11,929 nt of DNA from Porticoccus sp. (lineage in GTDB: Bacteria > Pseudomonadota > Gammaproteobacteria > Pseudomonadales > Porticoccaceae), in the NCBI GenBank assembly GCA_011049795.1, contig DRHD01000154.1, forward strand, positions 1 to 11,929, written 5' to 3'. A model generated the notes under the pieces. The model worked only from the letters and a program-made list of their open reading frames with translations. It was not told the DNA's origin and did no database searches. Position 1 is the first letter of the stretch. Each line of letters opens with the position of its first letter. Of the stretch, positions 1-7,077 are shown one piece after another. The position numbers and the translations under genes are program-made.

Positions 1-495
1 AGCCCCCTGTGCTTGAGCTGCATCTTCAATGACTATAAGCCCATGTTTGGTTGCAAGCTCATTGATTGGGTCCATGTCTGCAGGCTGACCATACAGGTGT
101 ACTGGCATAATAGCGCGAGTACGATTAGTGATCGCAGCACTGATAAGTGCCGTATCGATATTGTGAGTATCTACATTTGGCTCAACGGGAACAGGTGTTG
201 CTCCACATTCACTCACGGCTAACCAAGTTGCAATAAAGGTATTAGATGGGACGATCACTTCGTCACCCGGGCCAATGCCATAAGCTCGCAGAAGAAGGTG
301 AAGTGCTTCGAGGCCGTTCCCGACACCTATGCAATGTTTAACTTCGCAATAATCTGCAAATTCGTTTTCAAAGGCTTCTAACTCTGGCCCCATACTGAAC
401 CACCCTGAATCGATAACTCGGTGGTAGGCTCTATCGAGAGGCTCACGGATGGTCTGATGAAGTTTGACTAGATCAAGAAATGGCACAGAATTCAT
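1..495 (-). CDS. fdtB: DegT/DnrJ/EryC1 sugar transaminase, partial (FdtB-like)
   Basis: N-terminal 165 codons of a PLP-dependent sugar aminotransferase; the 3' end lies beyond the left edge. It begins MNSVPFLDL and has the usual family landmarks: GVGNGLEAL near residues 57-65 (PLP phosphate contact region) and [10 protein letters not shown] at 156-165, whose Asp158 and Gln161 match the residues that hold the PLP ring. The catalytic lysine would lie just past the window edge, so it cannot be checked. The ATG shares ATGA with the stop of the fdtA-like gene, so translation is probably coupled. Next to a 3,4-ketoisomerase and a hexapeptide acyltransferase, the likely reaction is transamination of dTDP-3-keto-6-deoxyhexose to dTDP-3-amino-3,6-dideoxyhexose (dTDP-Fuc3N or dTDP-Qui3N) in the cytoplasm. 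The family call is firm; the exact substrate is inferred from neighbours. Confidence 0.88.
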   Translation of the reverse strand, partial: MNSVPFLDLVKLHQTIREPLDRAYHRVIDSGWFSMGPELEAFENEFADYCEVKHCIGVGNGLEALHLLLRAYGIGPGDEVIVPSNTFIATWLAVSECGATPVPVEPNVDTHNIDTALISAAITNRTRAIMPVHLYGQPADMDPINELATKHGLIVIEDAAQAQGA

Positions 496-905
496 TTTGA
501 ATTCCTTTGGGCATCAATGATGAACTGTTCATAGTTTCGGTAGTAATCAAACTCATCATAGCGTTCTGATGCCAATACCATACATACAGTTCCAGAGGAG
601 AAGTTATCAATATCACGCCAAATCATTGGGCACACAAGAAGGCCCTGATAACTACGGTTTAGGTGTACCGTCTTTTTCGAATATCCATCATCAAGATGGA
701 TATCGAATGAACCCGATATGGCGATGATTAGTTGATACAATTCTTTGTGCGCATGCCCACCGCGTTCCGACCCTCCTGGAACGTCATATAGATAGTAAAC
801 GCGACGAATATCAAAAGGGATATGATTGCCGCCTTCAATGAAAGTTAAATTGCCTCTTGGATCGTTGATTTTTGGGAGGCCTATGACACCACACTTATCT
901 AACAC
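492..905 (-). CDS. fdtA: dTDP-4-keto-6-deoxyglucose 3,4-ketoisomerase (FdtA/QdtA, cupin)
   Basis: A 137-residue single-domain cupin of the WxcM-like sugar 3,4-ketoisomerase family, at the usual family length. The signature region is residues 33-54: tandem tyrosines at 37-38, then [11 protein letters not shown] with His51 and His53, which correspond to the active-site histidines known from FdtA and QdtA. It would isomerise the RfbB product, moving the keto group from C4 to C3, for the transaminase encoded next. FdtA gives the galacto and QdtA the gluco product; I cannot tell which from sequence alone. The start is GTG at 903-905, sharing one base with the upstream stop (TAGTG), with GGAGAA five bases upstream. 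The stop overlaps the transaminase ATG. The gene also carries a strong intragenic hairpin at 676-707. Confidence 0.9.
   Translation of the reverse strand: MLDKCGVIGLPKINDPRGNLTFIEGGNHIPFDIRRVYYLYDVPGGSERGGHAHKELYQLIIAISGSFDIHLDDGYSKKTVHLNRSYQGLLVCPMIWRDIDNFSSGTVCMVLASERYDEFDYYRNYEQFIIDAQRNSK
676..707. repeat. Bulged 13-bp inverted repeat inside fdtA
   Basis: ATATCCATC (681-689) pairs with GATGGATAT (695-703) across a five-base loop. After one bulged A at 680, TTCG (676-679) pairs with CGAA (704-707). It lies in the fdtA codons for the [10 protein letters not shown] region. Confidence 0.65.
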
Positions 906-1657
906 TAATCTTCTCCATTATTACTCATCCACTCAGCTATTACTGAATCTGGATATCCTCGATGAAAGTGTTTTGTCCATGGGTATGCAGGTTTATTTGA
1001 GCCATCGCGCAACTTTATATCTTTAGTCAGACCTGTTACGCAAGCAGGGACGCCAGAGACAACCTGGTGTGGGGGAACATTTTTTGTAACACATGCTTTC
1101 GCTGCAACCAGAGAATGATGACCAACAGTCACTCCAGGTAAAACTACAGATGCAGCGGCAATGCTGGCATAGTCCTCAATAATACATCCCATTAAAATAT
1201 CACTAGGTGGAGTGGGATCATTGGTAAGTATCACATAGGGTAATACCCATACAAAATTGCCAATTAAGGTACCCTTACCGACAAAGACATTTGATTGAAA
1301 ACGTACATGATCACCAATCGAACAATCACCCTGAATTTCACTCGCCGTGCCAATTTGAAAGCCTATACCAGCCTTCGTTTTTTCTCTCACCGTTACATGG
1401 TGGCCTGTCGTCATTCCGTGAGCAAACAACGACGATTCATAAAAAATCGAATGAGAGCGAATTAATGCATTATCACCAATTATTAACGGAGAGCCATCCC
1501 CAAAAGGCGTTGGTATCCCAATCTCACAATAAGCACCAATCTTCACATTATCCCCAAAAATAACATTGTCATGAATAATGCTGAACGGCCCAATTTCAGC
1601 TCCGTTTCCGATGATTGCACCGGGAGCAACAACAGATGTAGGATGAATTATACTCAT
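905..1657 (-). CDS. fdtC: Hexapeptide-repeat sugar N-acyltransferase (FdtC/QdtC-like)
   Basis: A 250-residue left-handed beta-helix acyltransferase. Imperfect hexapeptide repeats run from about residue 5 to 65 (for example VAPGAIIGNGAEIGPFSII) and again from about 97 to 207 (IQGDCSIGDHVRF, VVLPGVTVGHHSLVAAKA). The proximal VSGVPA and the tail YPWTKHFHRGYP near 225-236 are typical of the dTDP-3-amino-3,6-dideoxyhexose N-acetyltransferases FdtC and QdtC. Between the isomerase/transaminase genes and the GT gene, its likely job is acetyl-CoA-dependent N-acetylation of C3, giving dTDP-Fuc3NAc or dTDP-Qui3NAc. The acyl donor is not proven; 3-hydroxybutyryl variants exist in related clusters. The ATG lies two bases after the GT61 stop, and GGAGG sits 13 bases upstream, a rather long spacing. 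Confidence 0.85.
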   Translation of the reverse strand: MSIIHPTSVVAPGAIIGNGAEIGPFSIIHDNVIFGDNVKIGAYCEIGIPTPFGDGSPLIIGDNALIRSHSIFYESSLFAHGMTTGHHVTVREKTKAGIGFQIGTASEIQGDCSIGDHVRFQSNVFVGKGTLIGNFVWVLPYVILTNDPTPPSDILMGCIIEDYASIAAASVVLPGVTVGHHSLVAAKACVTKNVPPHQVVSGVPACVTGLTKDIKLRDGSNKPAYPWTKHFHRGYPDSVIAEWMSNNGED

Positions 1658-1659
1658 AG

Positions 1660-3117
1660 CTATGTAATAGCCTCCAGCATGTTAGCGACATTGTCTGGGT
1701 GAACAAAAAAATCTCCGTGAATGCTCATACCTTTCTTGTTAACAATGTCTCCCAGTACGTAAGTAACTTTTATACCAAGCGGAGATAGCATGTTGACCCA
1801 ATACCTATAAATCATATTCTCATGTTTACCCATAAAAACAACTACGCTTGTACCTGGCTGGCAGAAAATGGCATTAGCTAACGCTGCTCCCGTGGGTGCA
1901 ATAATCTTTTTAGTATTCTTGGCAAGCTGCACCTGCTGTAAAAAAGTTAAACTTTCTGTTTCGACTATCTTATATCCTTTTGTAACCAATAAATTTTCAA
2001 TCTCACTAGCATTTACGACTTTTCTTGTCCCAGAGTTTCTGCGAATAAATATTTTTTCTGGCCAGCCTTTACTGTCTGTTTTATCTACATGGCTACTAAG
2101 GTGGCTGGTCAATACATTGAATGCATACGGGCTGAACTTACCATGAGAATGCCCTGAAATCTTATTCGTTCGCCGTTCAAATGGCACATAACCGGCTACC
2201 GATGTAATAAAAAGTTTATTGATAGTTATTGCCCTTCCAATAGGAAGGGCAATAACTTTACGTTTTGAGCCTATAACTTCAAATAGAGAATTTAATATGT
2301 TCTCGTGAAGCCCACTATTAATTACGATAGGTATATCTTTATGACGTTCTTCGTCACAAAAAAGAGCTATACGTGGTAAAACCTCAGTGAGCCAATGAGC
2401 ATAATTTGAGGCGCAGGCATCAACGAATGTCGCTGCTGTTGATAATTTGACTGGTTCCTCATCATACGATAACCACCTGATACGCTTTCGTTTGGGATCA
2501 ATTAATGCTCTACCATGGAGTTCTTCACTGGTGAAATCACGGGTCGCATCAAATAGATCATGGCAGACTACTTCATTATCAACGAGAGTTAGGTTGCTAC
2601 CACCGTATATCGTTGCATCTTCTGCCATTGCAATCGATATCTCTGGGAAGACATACTGATCGTGGGGTGACACCAAATAGCTTTGATCAGCAGCTGGGAC
2701 AACTGTCGGTACCGGAGTATTAATGACTTCAGTATCTGCTATTTTGTAAGTCACCAAACCTCTTTTTTTAGAAAACTCACTCAAGTTGGTTAGTGGGCGC
2801 CACCTCTTTGCGTTTTTTGTCTTGCTAGTTATAGCGTTGAAAAGATGGATTGATTTGAGGTTTAAATAGAGTGGGTAGAAATTTTTCCATGCCCATATAG
2901 CAGCCGAGCGCACAAGAGGATAACGCTTTAAATAATTTCGATATAGCTTGCGTAAGCATGCAAAGATAAAACGACTTTCTGTTGCGTAAGGTTCAATTTG
3001 TTCTATTTTAACAATGGAACTGGTATTCTCTTGGTGGTTAATTTCCAAGGGAGTGTATATCTCAGGGGTTTTTTGGGAGCCTGTATGCATACCCTTACTG
3101 TTCATTAGCATTCCCAT
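1660..3117 (-). CDS. Glycosyltransferase family 61 (DUF563-type) protein
   Basis: A 485-residue protein whose C-terminal half matches the GT61/DUF563 pattern: YAHWLTEVLPR at 239-249, EKIFIRRNSGTRKVVNASEIE at about 354-374, and IIAPTGAALANAIFCQPG at 405-422. The N-terminal 110 residues lack these motifs; residues 49-93 are rich in basic and aromatic residues and may be amphipathic and membrane-associated. Members add sugars in capsule, LPS and plant glycans; donor and linkage here are unknown. It is the only elongating glycosyltransferase in the window. The longest start overlaps wzt by 23 bases; Met3 or Met5 (3105) are also possible, and Met5 has GGGA upstream. Base composition looks more AT-rich than the rfb genes. 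An exceptional perfect hairpin lies over codons 287-298. Confidence 0.82.
   Translation of the reverse strand: MGMLMNSKGMHTGSQKTPEIYTPLEINHQENTSSIVKIEQIEPYATESRFIFACLRKLYRNYLKRYPLVRSAAIWAWKNFYPLYLNLKSIHLFNAITSKTKNAKRWRPLTNLSEFSKKRGLVTYKIADTEVINTPVPTVVPAADQSYLVSPHDQYVFPEISIAMAEDATIYGGSNLTLVDNEVVCHDLFDATRDFTSEELHGRALIDPKRKRIRWLSYDEEPVKLSTAATFVDACASNYAHWLTEVLPRIALFCDEERHKDIPIVINSGLHENILNSLFEVIGSKRKVIALPIGRAITINKLFITSVAGYVPFERRTNKISGHSHGKFSPYAFNVLTSHLSSHVDKTDSKGWPEKIFIRRNSGTRKVVNASEIENLLVTKGYKIVETESLTFLQQVQLAKNTKKIIAPTGAALANAIFCQPGTSVVVFMGKHENMIYRYWVNMLSPLGIKVTYVLGDIVNKKGMSIHGDFFVHPDNVANMLEAIT
2224..2257. repeat. Perfect 15-bp inverted repeat, 4-base loop, inside the GT61 gene
   Basis: Left arm 2224-2238, loop AATA at 2239-2242, right arm 2243-2257; all 15 positions pair, including a GC-rich core of eight pairs (GCCCTTCC/GGAAGGGC). 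It covers codons 287-298 (KVIALPIGRAIT), and the reading frame is intact across it. No U-tract follows directly on either strand, so it is not a standard intrinsic terminator. Confidence 0.9.
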
Positions 3118-3841
3118 GCAAATAACGCTGTACTATCTCCTCAGGTGAACCATCTCCTACTAGTTTGCCGTGATCCAGCCATATCACACGATTACAAAGT
3201 GATTTAATTAATTCATGATCATGTGACACCATAATCATGATATTGGCCTTATCAATCATTTCATGCATGCGAGCCCTTGCCTTTGCCATAAAGGCTGCAT
3301 CACCACCCGCAAAAACCTCATCTAGAATTAGTATATCGGTATGCATTGCTGTAGCGAGAGAAAATGCTAGGCGCATGTACATCCCTGTCGAGTAGTACTT
3401 GACAGGGGTGTCTATAAACTCTTCTAACTCAGCAAAATCAATGACTTCTGGTTCGATTTCTTTTAGCTGTTGCTTGGTGTAACCAAGAATCGCACCATTA
3501 AGATAGATATTCTCTCTTCCGGTAAACTCTGGATGGAAGCCTGCTCCAATTTCCAGAAGGGGAGCAAGACGCCCATCGACGGAAATCAAACCATCAGAAG
3601 ATTCATAAATACGGCACAATGCCTTGAGTAGTGTACTTTTTCCGGCGCCATTGTGGCCGACAATACCCACTCTATCACCTGCTTTTATTTCGAACGAAAC
3701 ATCCTTCACCGCCCAGAAATCAGAATAAGCTGATTGGTCTTTTCTACGAAAGAGATTGGCGAAATAATCCTTTAGTGACGGCGAACTATCGTGATAAATA
3801 CGGAACTTAATAGATAGGTTTTCAACGCTAATACTTGACAT
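3095..3841 (-). CDS. wzt: Polysaccharide ABC exporter ATP-binding protein (Wzt-type, short form)
   Basis: A 248-residue nucleotide-binding subunit. Walker A is GHNGAGKST at 62-70 (Lys68). The Q-loop region is LLEIGAGFHPEFTGREN at 95-111. The divergent signature YYSTGMYMRLAF at 149-160 is typical of Wzt/TagH/KpsT exporters. Walker B is ILILDEVF at 170-177, and the H-loop is SHD at 206-208. With the permease it would power export of an undecaprenyl-linked glycan across the inner membrane. It ends soon after the NBD and so lacks the C-terminal glycan-binding domain of longer Wzt proteins such as that of E. coli O9a; chain-end recognition is therefore not expected. It starts at ATG six bases after the wzm stop, and its 3' end overlaps the GT61 reading frame. 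Confidence 0.95.
   Translation of the reverse strand: MSSISVENLSIKFRIYHDSSPSLKDYFANLFRRKDQSAYSDFWAVKDVSFEIKAGDRVGIVGHNGAGKSTLLKALCRIYESSDGLISVDGRLAPLLEIGAGFHPEFTGRENIYLNGAILGYTKQQLKEIEPEVIDFAELEEFIDTPVKYYSTGMYMRLAFSLATAMHTDILILDEVFAGGDAAFMAKARARMHEMIDKANIMIMVSHDHELIKSLCNRVIWLDHGKLVGDGSPEEIVQRYLHGNANEQ
3380..3410. repeat. 31-base near-palindrome inside wzt
   Basis: Centred on 3395; 13 of 15 symmetric positions pair, and the other two are G-T. It covers the codons for the ABC signature segment (PVKYYSTGM), where the protein sequence constrains the bases, so part of the symmetry may be incidental. Confidence 0.7.
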
Positions 3842-3847
3842 GTCTGC

Positions 3848-4636
3848 TTATAACCTGAAAACAATTTTTTTCTCTTGCCAGAGAAAAATTATCAAACCAA
3901 TGGTGATGCTAACCAAGGAAAATAGTATCGAAAGTATAATGCTACTTTGGCTTGGTAAGCTTCCTAAATAAAGCGGTGCTCGAAAAAGATCGATAAATGG
4001 TACGACGGGATTCAATGTTATTAGCCAGGCTACTTTCCCTTTTAGAGCATCAGGTTTATACAGGATGGGTGTCAAAAAAAACAATGCCTGCATGATAATC
4101 AAAATTACATACTGAAGATCTCGAAAATATACTGTTGCTATTGAAGTGATTAGACCTATTCCTAATGTAAAGAGAAATAGTAATAAAAAGGCGATAGGGA
4201 TAAATAAGACTGCCCATGATAAAGGGCTGCCTAGAGTTAGAATGATGATAAATAAGGCAAAAAACGAAAAGACAGTATCTATCAGTAAAGCAGAGGTTAT
4301 GCTCAACGGAAAAATGATTTTTGGAAGGTAGATTTTCTTAATAAGCCCTTCATTGTTAATAAAAGATGTACCGGACTGGGTGACTACGGAGCTAAAAAAA
4401 TTCCAAGGAATCATGCCAGTGAACAAAAAAACTGCGAAGGTTTTTAGGTCTGCATTAAATAATGTGGAAAATACCAACGCCATGATTGACATCATTAATA
4501 GAGGGTTGATTAGAGTCCATAAATATCCAAGTGCTGTGCGTCTGTAACGCAATATTAATTGCTGGGCAACAAGCTGCCATAGGACATTTCTACTGGCAAA
4601 CAATTCGCCAAAAAATGAATATGTATGGGGTTTCAT
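3848..4636 (-). CDS. wzm: Polysaccharide ABC exporter permease (Wzm-type, ABC-2)
   Basis: A 262-residue membrane protein of the ABC-2 family. The N-terminal cytoplasmic segment ends in LILRYRRTALGYLWTLINP (28-45), characteristic of Wzm/TagG/KpsM. Hydrophobic segments lie at about 40-60, 66-84, 111-134, 141-169, 175-192 and 232-252, giving six membrane spans. YFRDLQYV at 170-177 is another conserved family stretch. It forms the inner-membrane channel with Wzt for export of the completed lipid-linked polysaccharide. The ATG is preceded by AAGGAG (4648-4653) at 11 bases. It is separated from rfbC by 112 bases holding a possible promoter, so it may head its own transcript. The gene is visibly more AT-rich than rfbBDA. 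The O-antigen versus capsule or teichoic-type role is inferred from context. Confidence 0.94.
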   Translation of the reverse strand: MKPHTYSFFGELFASRNVLWQLVAQQLILRYRRTALGYLWTLINPLLMMSIMALVFSTLFNADLKTFAVFLFTGMIPWNFFSSVVTQSGTSFINNEGLIKKIYLPKIIFPLSITSALLIDTVFSFFALFIIILTLGSPLSWAVLFIPIAFLLLFLFTLGIGLITSIATVYFRDLQYVILIIMQALFFLTPILYKPDALKGKVAWLITLNPVVPFIDLFRAPLYLGSLPSQSSIILSILFSLVSITIGLIIFLWQEKKIVFRL

Positions 4637-4680
4637 TGAGGTGCTGGCTCCTTAAGGGGTATCAGCAGGTATGGCCTATA

Positions 4681-4709
4681 TATACATTGCTGTGTTGATG
4701 TTCTTTCAA
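4681..4709 (-). promoter_or_regulatory. Candidate promoter upstream of wzm
   Basis: On the minus strand, TTGAAA (4704-4709) and TGTATA (4681-4686) are separated by exactly 17 bases, with further TA steps after the -10. It lies in the 112-base gap between rfbC and wzm, 45 bases before the wzm ATG. It could give wzm-wzt-GT61-fdtCAB its own transcript, separate from rfbBDAC. Read-through from rfbC is equally possible, since no terminator is visible. Confidence 0.45.
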
Positions 4710-4748
4710 GTATCCATGGCAAGAGAGAAAATCCTGTTGATGAGAGCA

Positions 4749-5294
4749 TCATGAGAAACACTCCGTATTTACTAGAAATTCACCCTGGCTATCTTTTTCG
4801 GACAAAATGGGTTCACTTGAAATAGGCCAACGAATACCGATATTTGTATCGTTCCAGGCAAGGCATCGCTCATGTTTTGGTGCATAGTAATCTGTTGTTT
4901 TATATAAAACATCAGCGCTTTCACTCAGTACGATAAATCCATGAGCAAAACCGGCCGGAATCCAAACCTGTCGATGGTTATCATTACTTAACTCCGTTCC
5001 CACCCACTGCCCAAATGTGGTGGAGGACTTACGTAAATCAACTGCCACATCATATATTGTGCCTTGAGTAACACGAACAAGTTTCCCTTGTGGCTGTTGA
5101 ATTTGATAATGGAGGCCACGCAATACATCTTTTGCTGAATGGCTGTGATTATCCTGCACGAACAGTATCTCTTGACCAATGGCAATATTAAAAGCTTGTT
5201 GATTGAAGCTTTCAAAGAAAAAACCACGGTTATCACCAAACACTTTGGGTTCAATGATAAGAATGTCGGGGATATTGGTTGGCGTAACCTTCAT
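4749..5294 (-). CDS. rfbC: dTDP-4-dehydrorhamnose 3,5-epimerase
   Basis: A 181-residue cupin of the RmlC family at the usual length. RGFFFESFN at 23-31 and VLRGLHYQ at 57-64 hold the catalytic His62; PQGKLVRV (68-75) and DVAVDLR (82-88) follow; [10 protein letters not shown] is at 111-120; and VLYKTTDYY at 129-137 carries the catalytic Tyr131. It epimerises C3 and C5 of dTDP-4-keto-6-deoxyglucose, giving dTDP-4-keto-L-rhamnose for RfbD. The ATG overlaps the rfbA stop as ATGA, so it is translated as the last gene of rfbBDAC. A 16-bp perfect AT-rich palindrome at 4896-4911 lies in the codons around Tyr131 and is probably incidental. Confidence 0.96.
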   Translation of the reverse strand: MKVTPTNIPDILIIEPKVFGDNRGFFFESFNQQAFNIAIGQEILFVQDNHSHSAKDVLRGLHYQIQQPQGKLVRVTQGTIYDVAVDLRKSSTTFGQWVGTELSNDNHRQVWIPAGFAHGFIVLSESADVLYKTTDYYAPKHERCLAWNDTNIGIRWPISSEPILSEKDSQGEFLVNTECFS

Positions 5295-6178
5295 ACAAGG
5301 CCGCCTTCTTTGAGCAAAGCAAACAAATACTGCCCATAGCCCGTCTTCTTTAAGCGCTCAGCCTGTTCTGCTAGTTGATCTGCCTTGAGCCAGCCGTTGT
5401 TAAAGGCAATTTCTTCAAGGCAGGCTATCTTGAAACCCTGGCGCCGCTCGATTGTATGTACAAAGTGGCTGGCGTCCATAAGTGACTCATGGGTACCGGT
5501 GTCAAGCCAGGCAAAACCACGACCAAGAATTTCAACGTTAAGACTCTGCTCTTCGAGATAAAAGCGATTTACATCGGTGATTTCAAGCTCACCACGAGGT
5601 GAAGGCTGGACGGCCTTTGCAACATCTACCACGCGATTATCGTAGAAATATAAGCCGGTAACCGCATAGCTTGATTTTGGTTTTTCCGGCTTTTCTTCAA
5701 TACTGATGGCTTTGCCATTTTCATCAAACTCAACCACACCAAACCGTTCCGGGTCAACGACGTGATAACCAAAGACCGTTGCCCCGTGCTCGATATTATT
5801 AGCGACCTGCAGGTTGTCAGAAAAATGCTGCCCGTAATAAATGTTATCGCCAAGGATCAGACAACAGTTGTCTGATCCGATAAATTCTTCGCCAATAATA
5901 AAAGCCTGCGCTAATCCATCTGGAGATGGTTGTTCAGCATAGCTGAGCTGAATGCCGAACCGACTGCCGTTTCCTAACAGCTTACGGTAGCTCGGTAAAT
6001 CGTCTGGGGTTGAGATAATGAGGATTTCGCGCATGCCGGCCAGCATCAATACTGACAAGGAATAGTAAATCATAGGCTTGTCGTAGATCGGCAGCAATTG
6101 TTTGGACACGCCAAGAGTAATTGGATGTAACCGTGTGCCGGAGCCGCCAGCAAGAATAATTCCTTTTCTTTTACTCAT
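5291..6178 (-). CDS. rfbA: Glucose-1-phosphate thymidylyltransferase
   Basis: A 295-residue RmlA. The nucleotide-binding signature is GGSGTRLHP at 11-19, followed by [15 protein letters not shown] at 25-39, GLAQAF at 88-93, GDNIYYG from 110 and an EKP motif. It joins glucose-1-phosphate and dTTP to dTDP-glucose and is normally feedback-inhibited by dTDP-rhamnose. The frame stays open upstream to 6229, but those 17 codons would lie inside rfbD. The ATG at 6178 gives the normal family length and N-terminus ([12 protein letters not shown]) and sits two bases after the rfbD stop. Its 3' end overlaps rfbC. Codons 101-108 contain a near-perfect 25-base palindrome. Confidence 0.96.
   Translation of the reverse strand: MSKRKGIILAGGSGTRLHPITLGVSKQLLPIYDKPMIYYSLSVLMLAGMREILIISTPDDLPSYRKLLGNGSRFGIQLSYAEQPSPDGLAQAFIIGEEFIGSDNCCLILGDNIYYGQHFSDNLQVANNIEHGATVFGYHVVDPERFGVVEFDENGKAISIEEKPEKPKSSYAVTGLYFYDNRVVDVAKAVQPSPRGELEITDVNRFYLEEQSLNVEILGRGFAWLDTGTHESLMDASHFVHTIERRQGFKIACLEEIAFNNGWLKADQLAEQAERLKKTGYGQYLFALLKEGGLV
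5854..5878. repeat. 25-base palindrome inside rfbA
   Basis: Arms GGATCAGACAAC (5854-5865) and its exact complement (5867-5878) flank a single central base. It covers codons 101-108 of rfbA (GSDNCCLI). As DNA it resembles a symmetric binding site; as RNA it would form a stem with a small opened loop. Confidence 0.85.
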
Positions 6179-6180
6179 AA

Positions 6181-7077
6181 TTATTTCTCTAAAATCTCCG
6201 TCAGCATCCGGGTAACACCGGTCTGCCAATGAGGAAGTGTAAGGTCAAAGTTAGCTCGTAATTTACCGGTATCCAAGCGCGAATTGTTTGGCCGCCGCGC
6301 GGCGGTGGGAAATACATTGCTGGGTACCGGCTCGATTGAATTAGGTAACGTTTTGAGCTTGCAGCCTACTTTAATGGCATGATCTATGACGAAACGTGCA
6401 TAACCGTGCCACGATGTTTCGCCTCCCGCTGCGAGGTGATATAACCCACCTAATTCGGGTTTACTCTGGACACTGCGTATCGTATGGGCAGTGATATCTG
6501 CCAGAAAATCCGCTCCGGTGGGTGCTCCAACTTGATCGTCTATCACGGTGAGGCTGTCACGTTCTGCAGCAAGGCGCAGCATTGTTTTGGCGAAATTATT
6601 ACCACGTGTCCCATAAACCCAACTGGTGCGGAAAATAAGGTGTTTACGGCCCAACGCTTGAATCGCCTGCTCACCGGCCAGTTTGGTGGCACCATATTTG
6701 CCCAATGGCCCGGTAGTGTCAGTTTCCAGCCAAGGCGTACCCCCGCTGCCATCAAACACATAATCGGTAGAATAATGTATCAGCCAGGCGCCGAGTAAGT
6801 TCGCCTCATGTGCCAACACAGCTGGCGCTTCAACATTAATAATTCGTGCTAATTCAGGCTCGCTTTCAGCCTTATCAACGGCTGTGTAAGCCGCAGCATT
6901 AACGATAATGTTCGGTTTGATTTGCCGCACAGTCTCGGCTATGCCTTGCAGGTTCGTGAAATCACCACAATAGTTTTGGCTGTCACGGCTTAGCGCAACA
7001 ATTTCTCCTAAAGGTGCAAGGCTGCGTTGTAGTTCCCAGCCCACTTGACCTCGTTTACCGAGCAATAGAATTTTCAC
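6181..7077 (-). CDS. rfbD: dTDP-4-dehydrorhamnose reductase
   Basis: A 298-residue short-chain dehydrogenase of the RmlD type. The Rossmann motif is GKRGQVG at 7-13, [12 protein letters not shown] is at 60-71, STDYVFDG at 103-110, and the catalytic YGATK at 128-132. The C-terminal RRPNNSRLD is the family's substrate-binding motif. It reduces dTDP-4-keto-L-rhamnose to dTDP-L-rhamnose with NAD(P)H. The start is GTG at 7075-7077, overlapping the rfbB stop as GTGA, so it depends on coupled translation. It sits in the classic B-D-A-C order. A 14-bp GC-rich palindrome at 6292-6305 coincides with the codons for the conserved AARRP stretch. Confidence 0.96.
   Translation of the reverse strand: MKILLLGKRGQVGWELQRSLAPLGEIVALSRDSQNYCGDFTNLQGIAETVRQIKPNIIVNAAAYTAVDKAESEPELARIINVEAPAVLAHEANLLGAWLIHYSTDYVFDGSGGTPWLETDTTGPLGKYGATKLAGEQAIQALGRKHLIFRTSWVYGTRGNNFAKTMLRLAAERDSLTVIDDQVGAPTGADFLADITAHTIRSVQSKPELGGLYHLAAGGETSWHGYARFVIDHAIKVGCKLKTLPNSIEPVPSNVFPTAARRPNNSRLDTGKLRANFDLTLPHWQTGVTRMLTEILEK

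Noticed and set aside
13..222. A plus-strand open frame inside the left-edge transaminase gene
   Set aside because: The minus strand clearly encodes the DegT-family protein; the opposite frame has no recognisable features.
3867..3888. A 9-bp stem with a 4-base loop near the end of wzm, considered as a terminator
   Set aside because: The stem is A/T-rich, lies within the wzm coding sequence, and wzt follows at once with a six-base gap.
4896..4911. A 16-bp perfect palindrome in rfbC
   Set aside because: All but two of its bases are A or T, and it coincides with codons around the catalytic tyrosine; likely incidental.
6179..6229. A 17-residue N-terminal extension of RfbA
   Set aside because: It would lie inside rfbD; the shorter start gives the standard RmlA N-terminus and tight spacing.
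6292..6305. A 14-bp perfect GC-only palindrome in rfbD
   Set aside because: It is low-complexity GC sequence in the codons for the conserved AARRP motif; protein constraint and composition explain it well enough.
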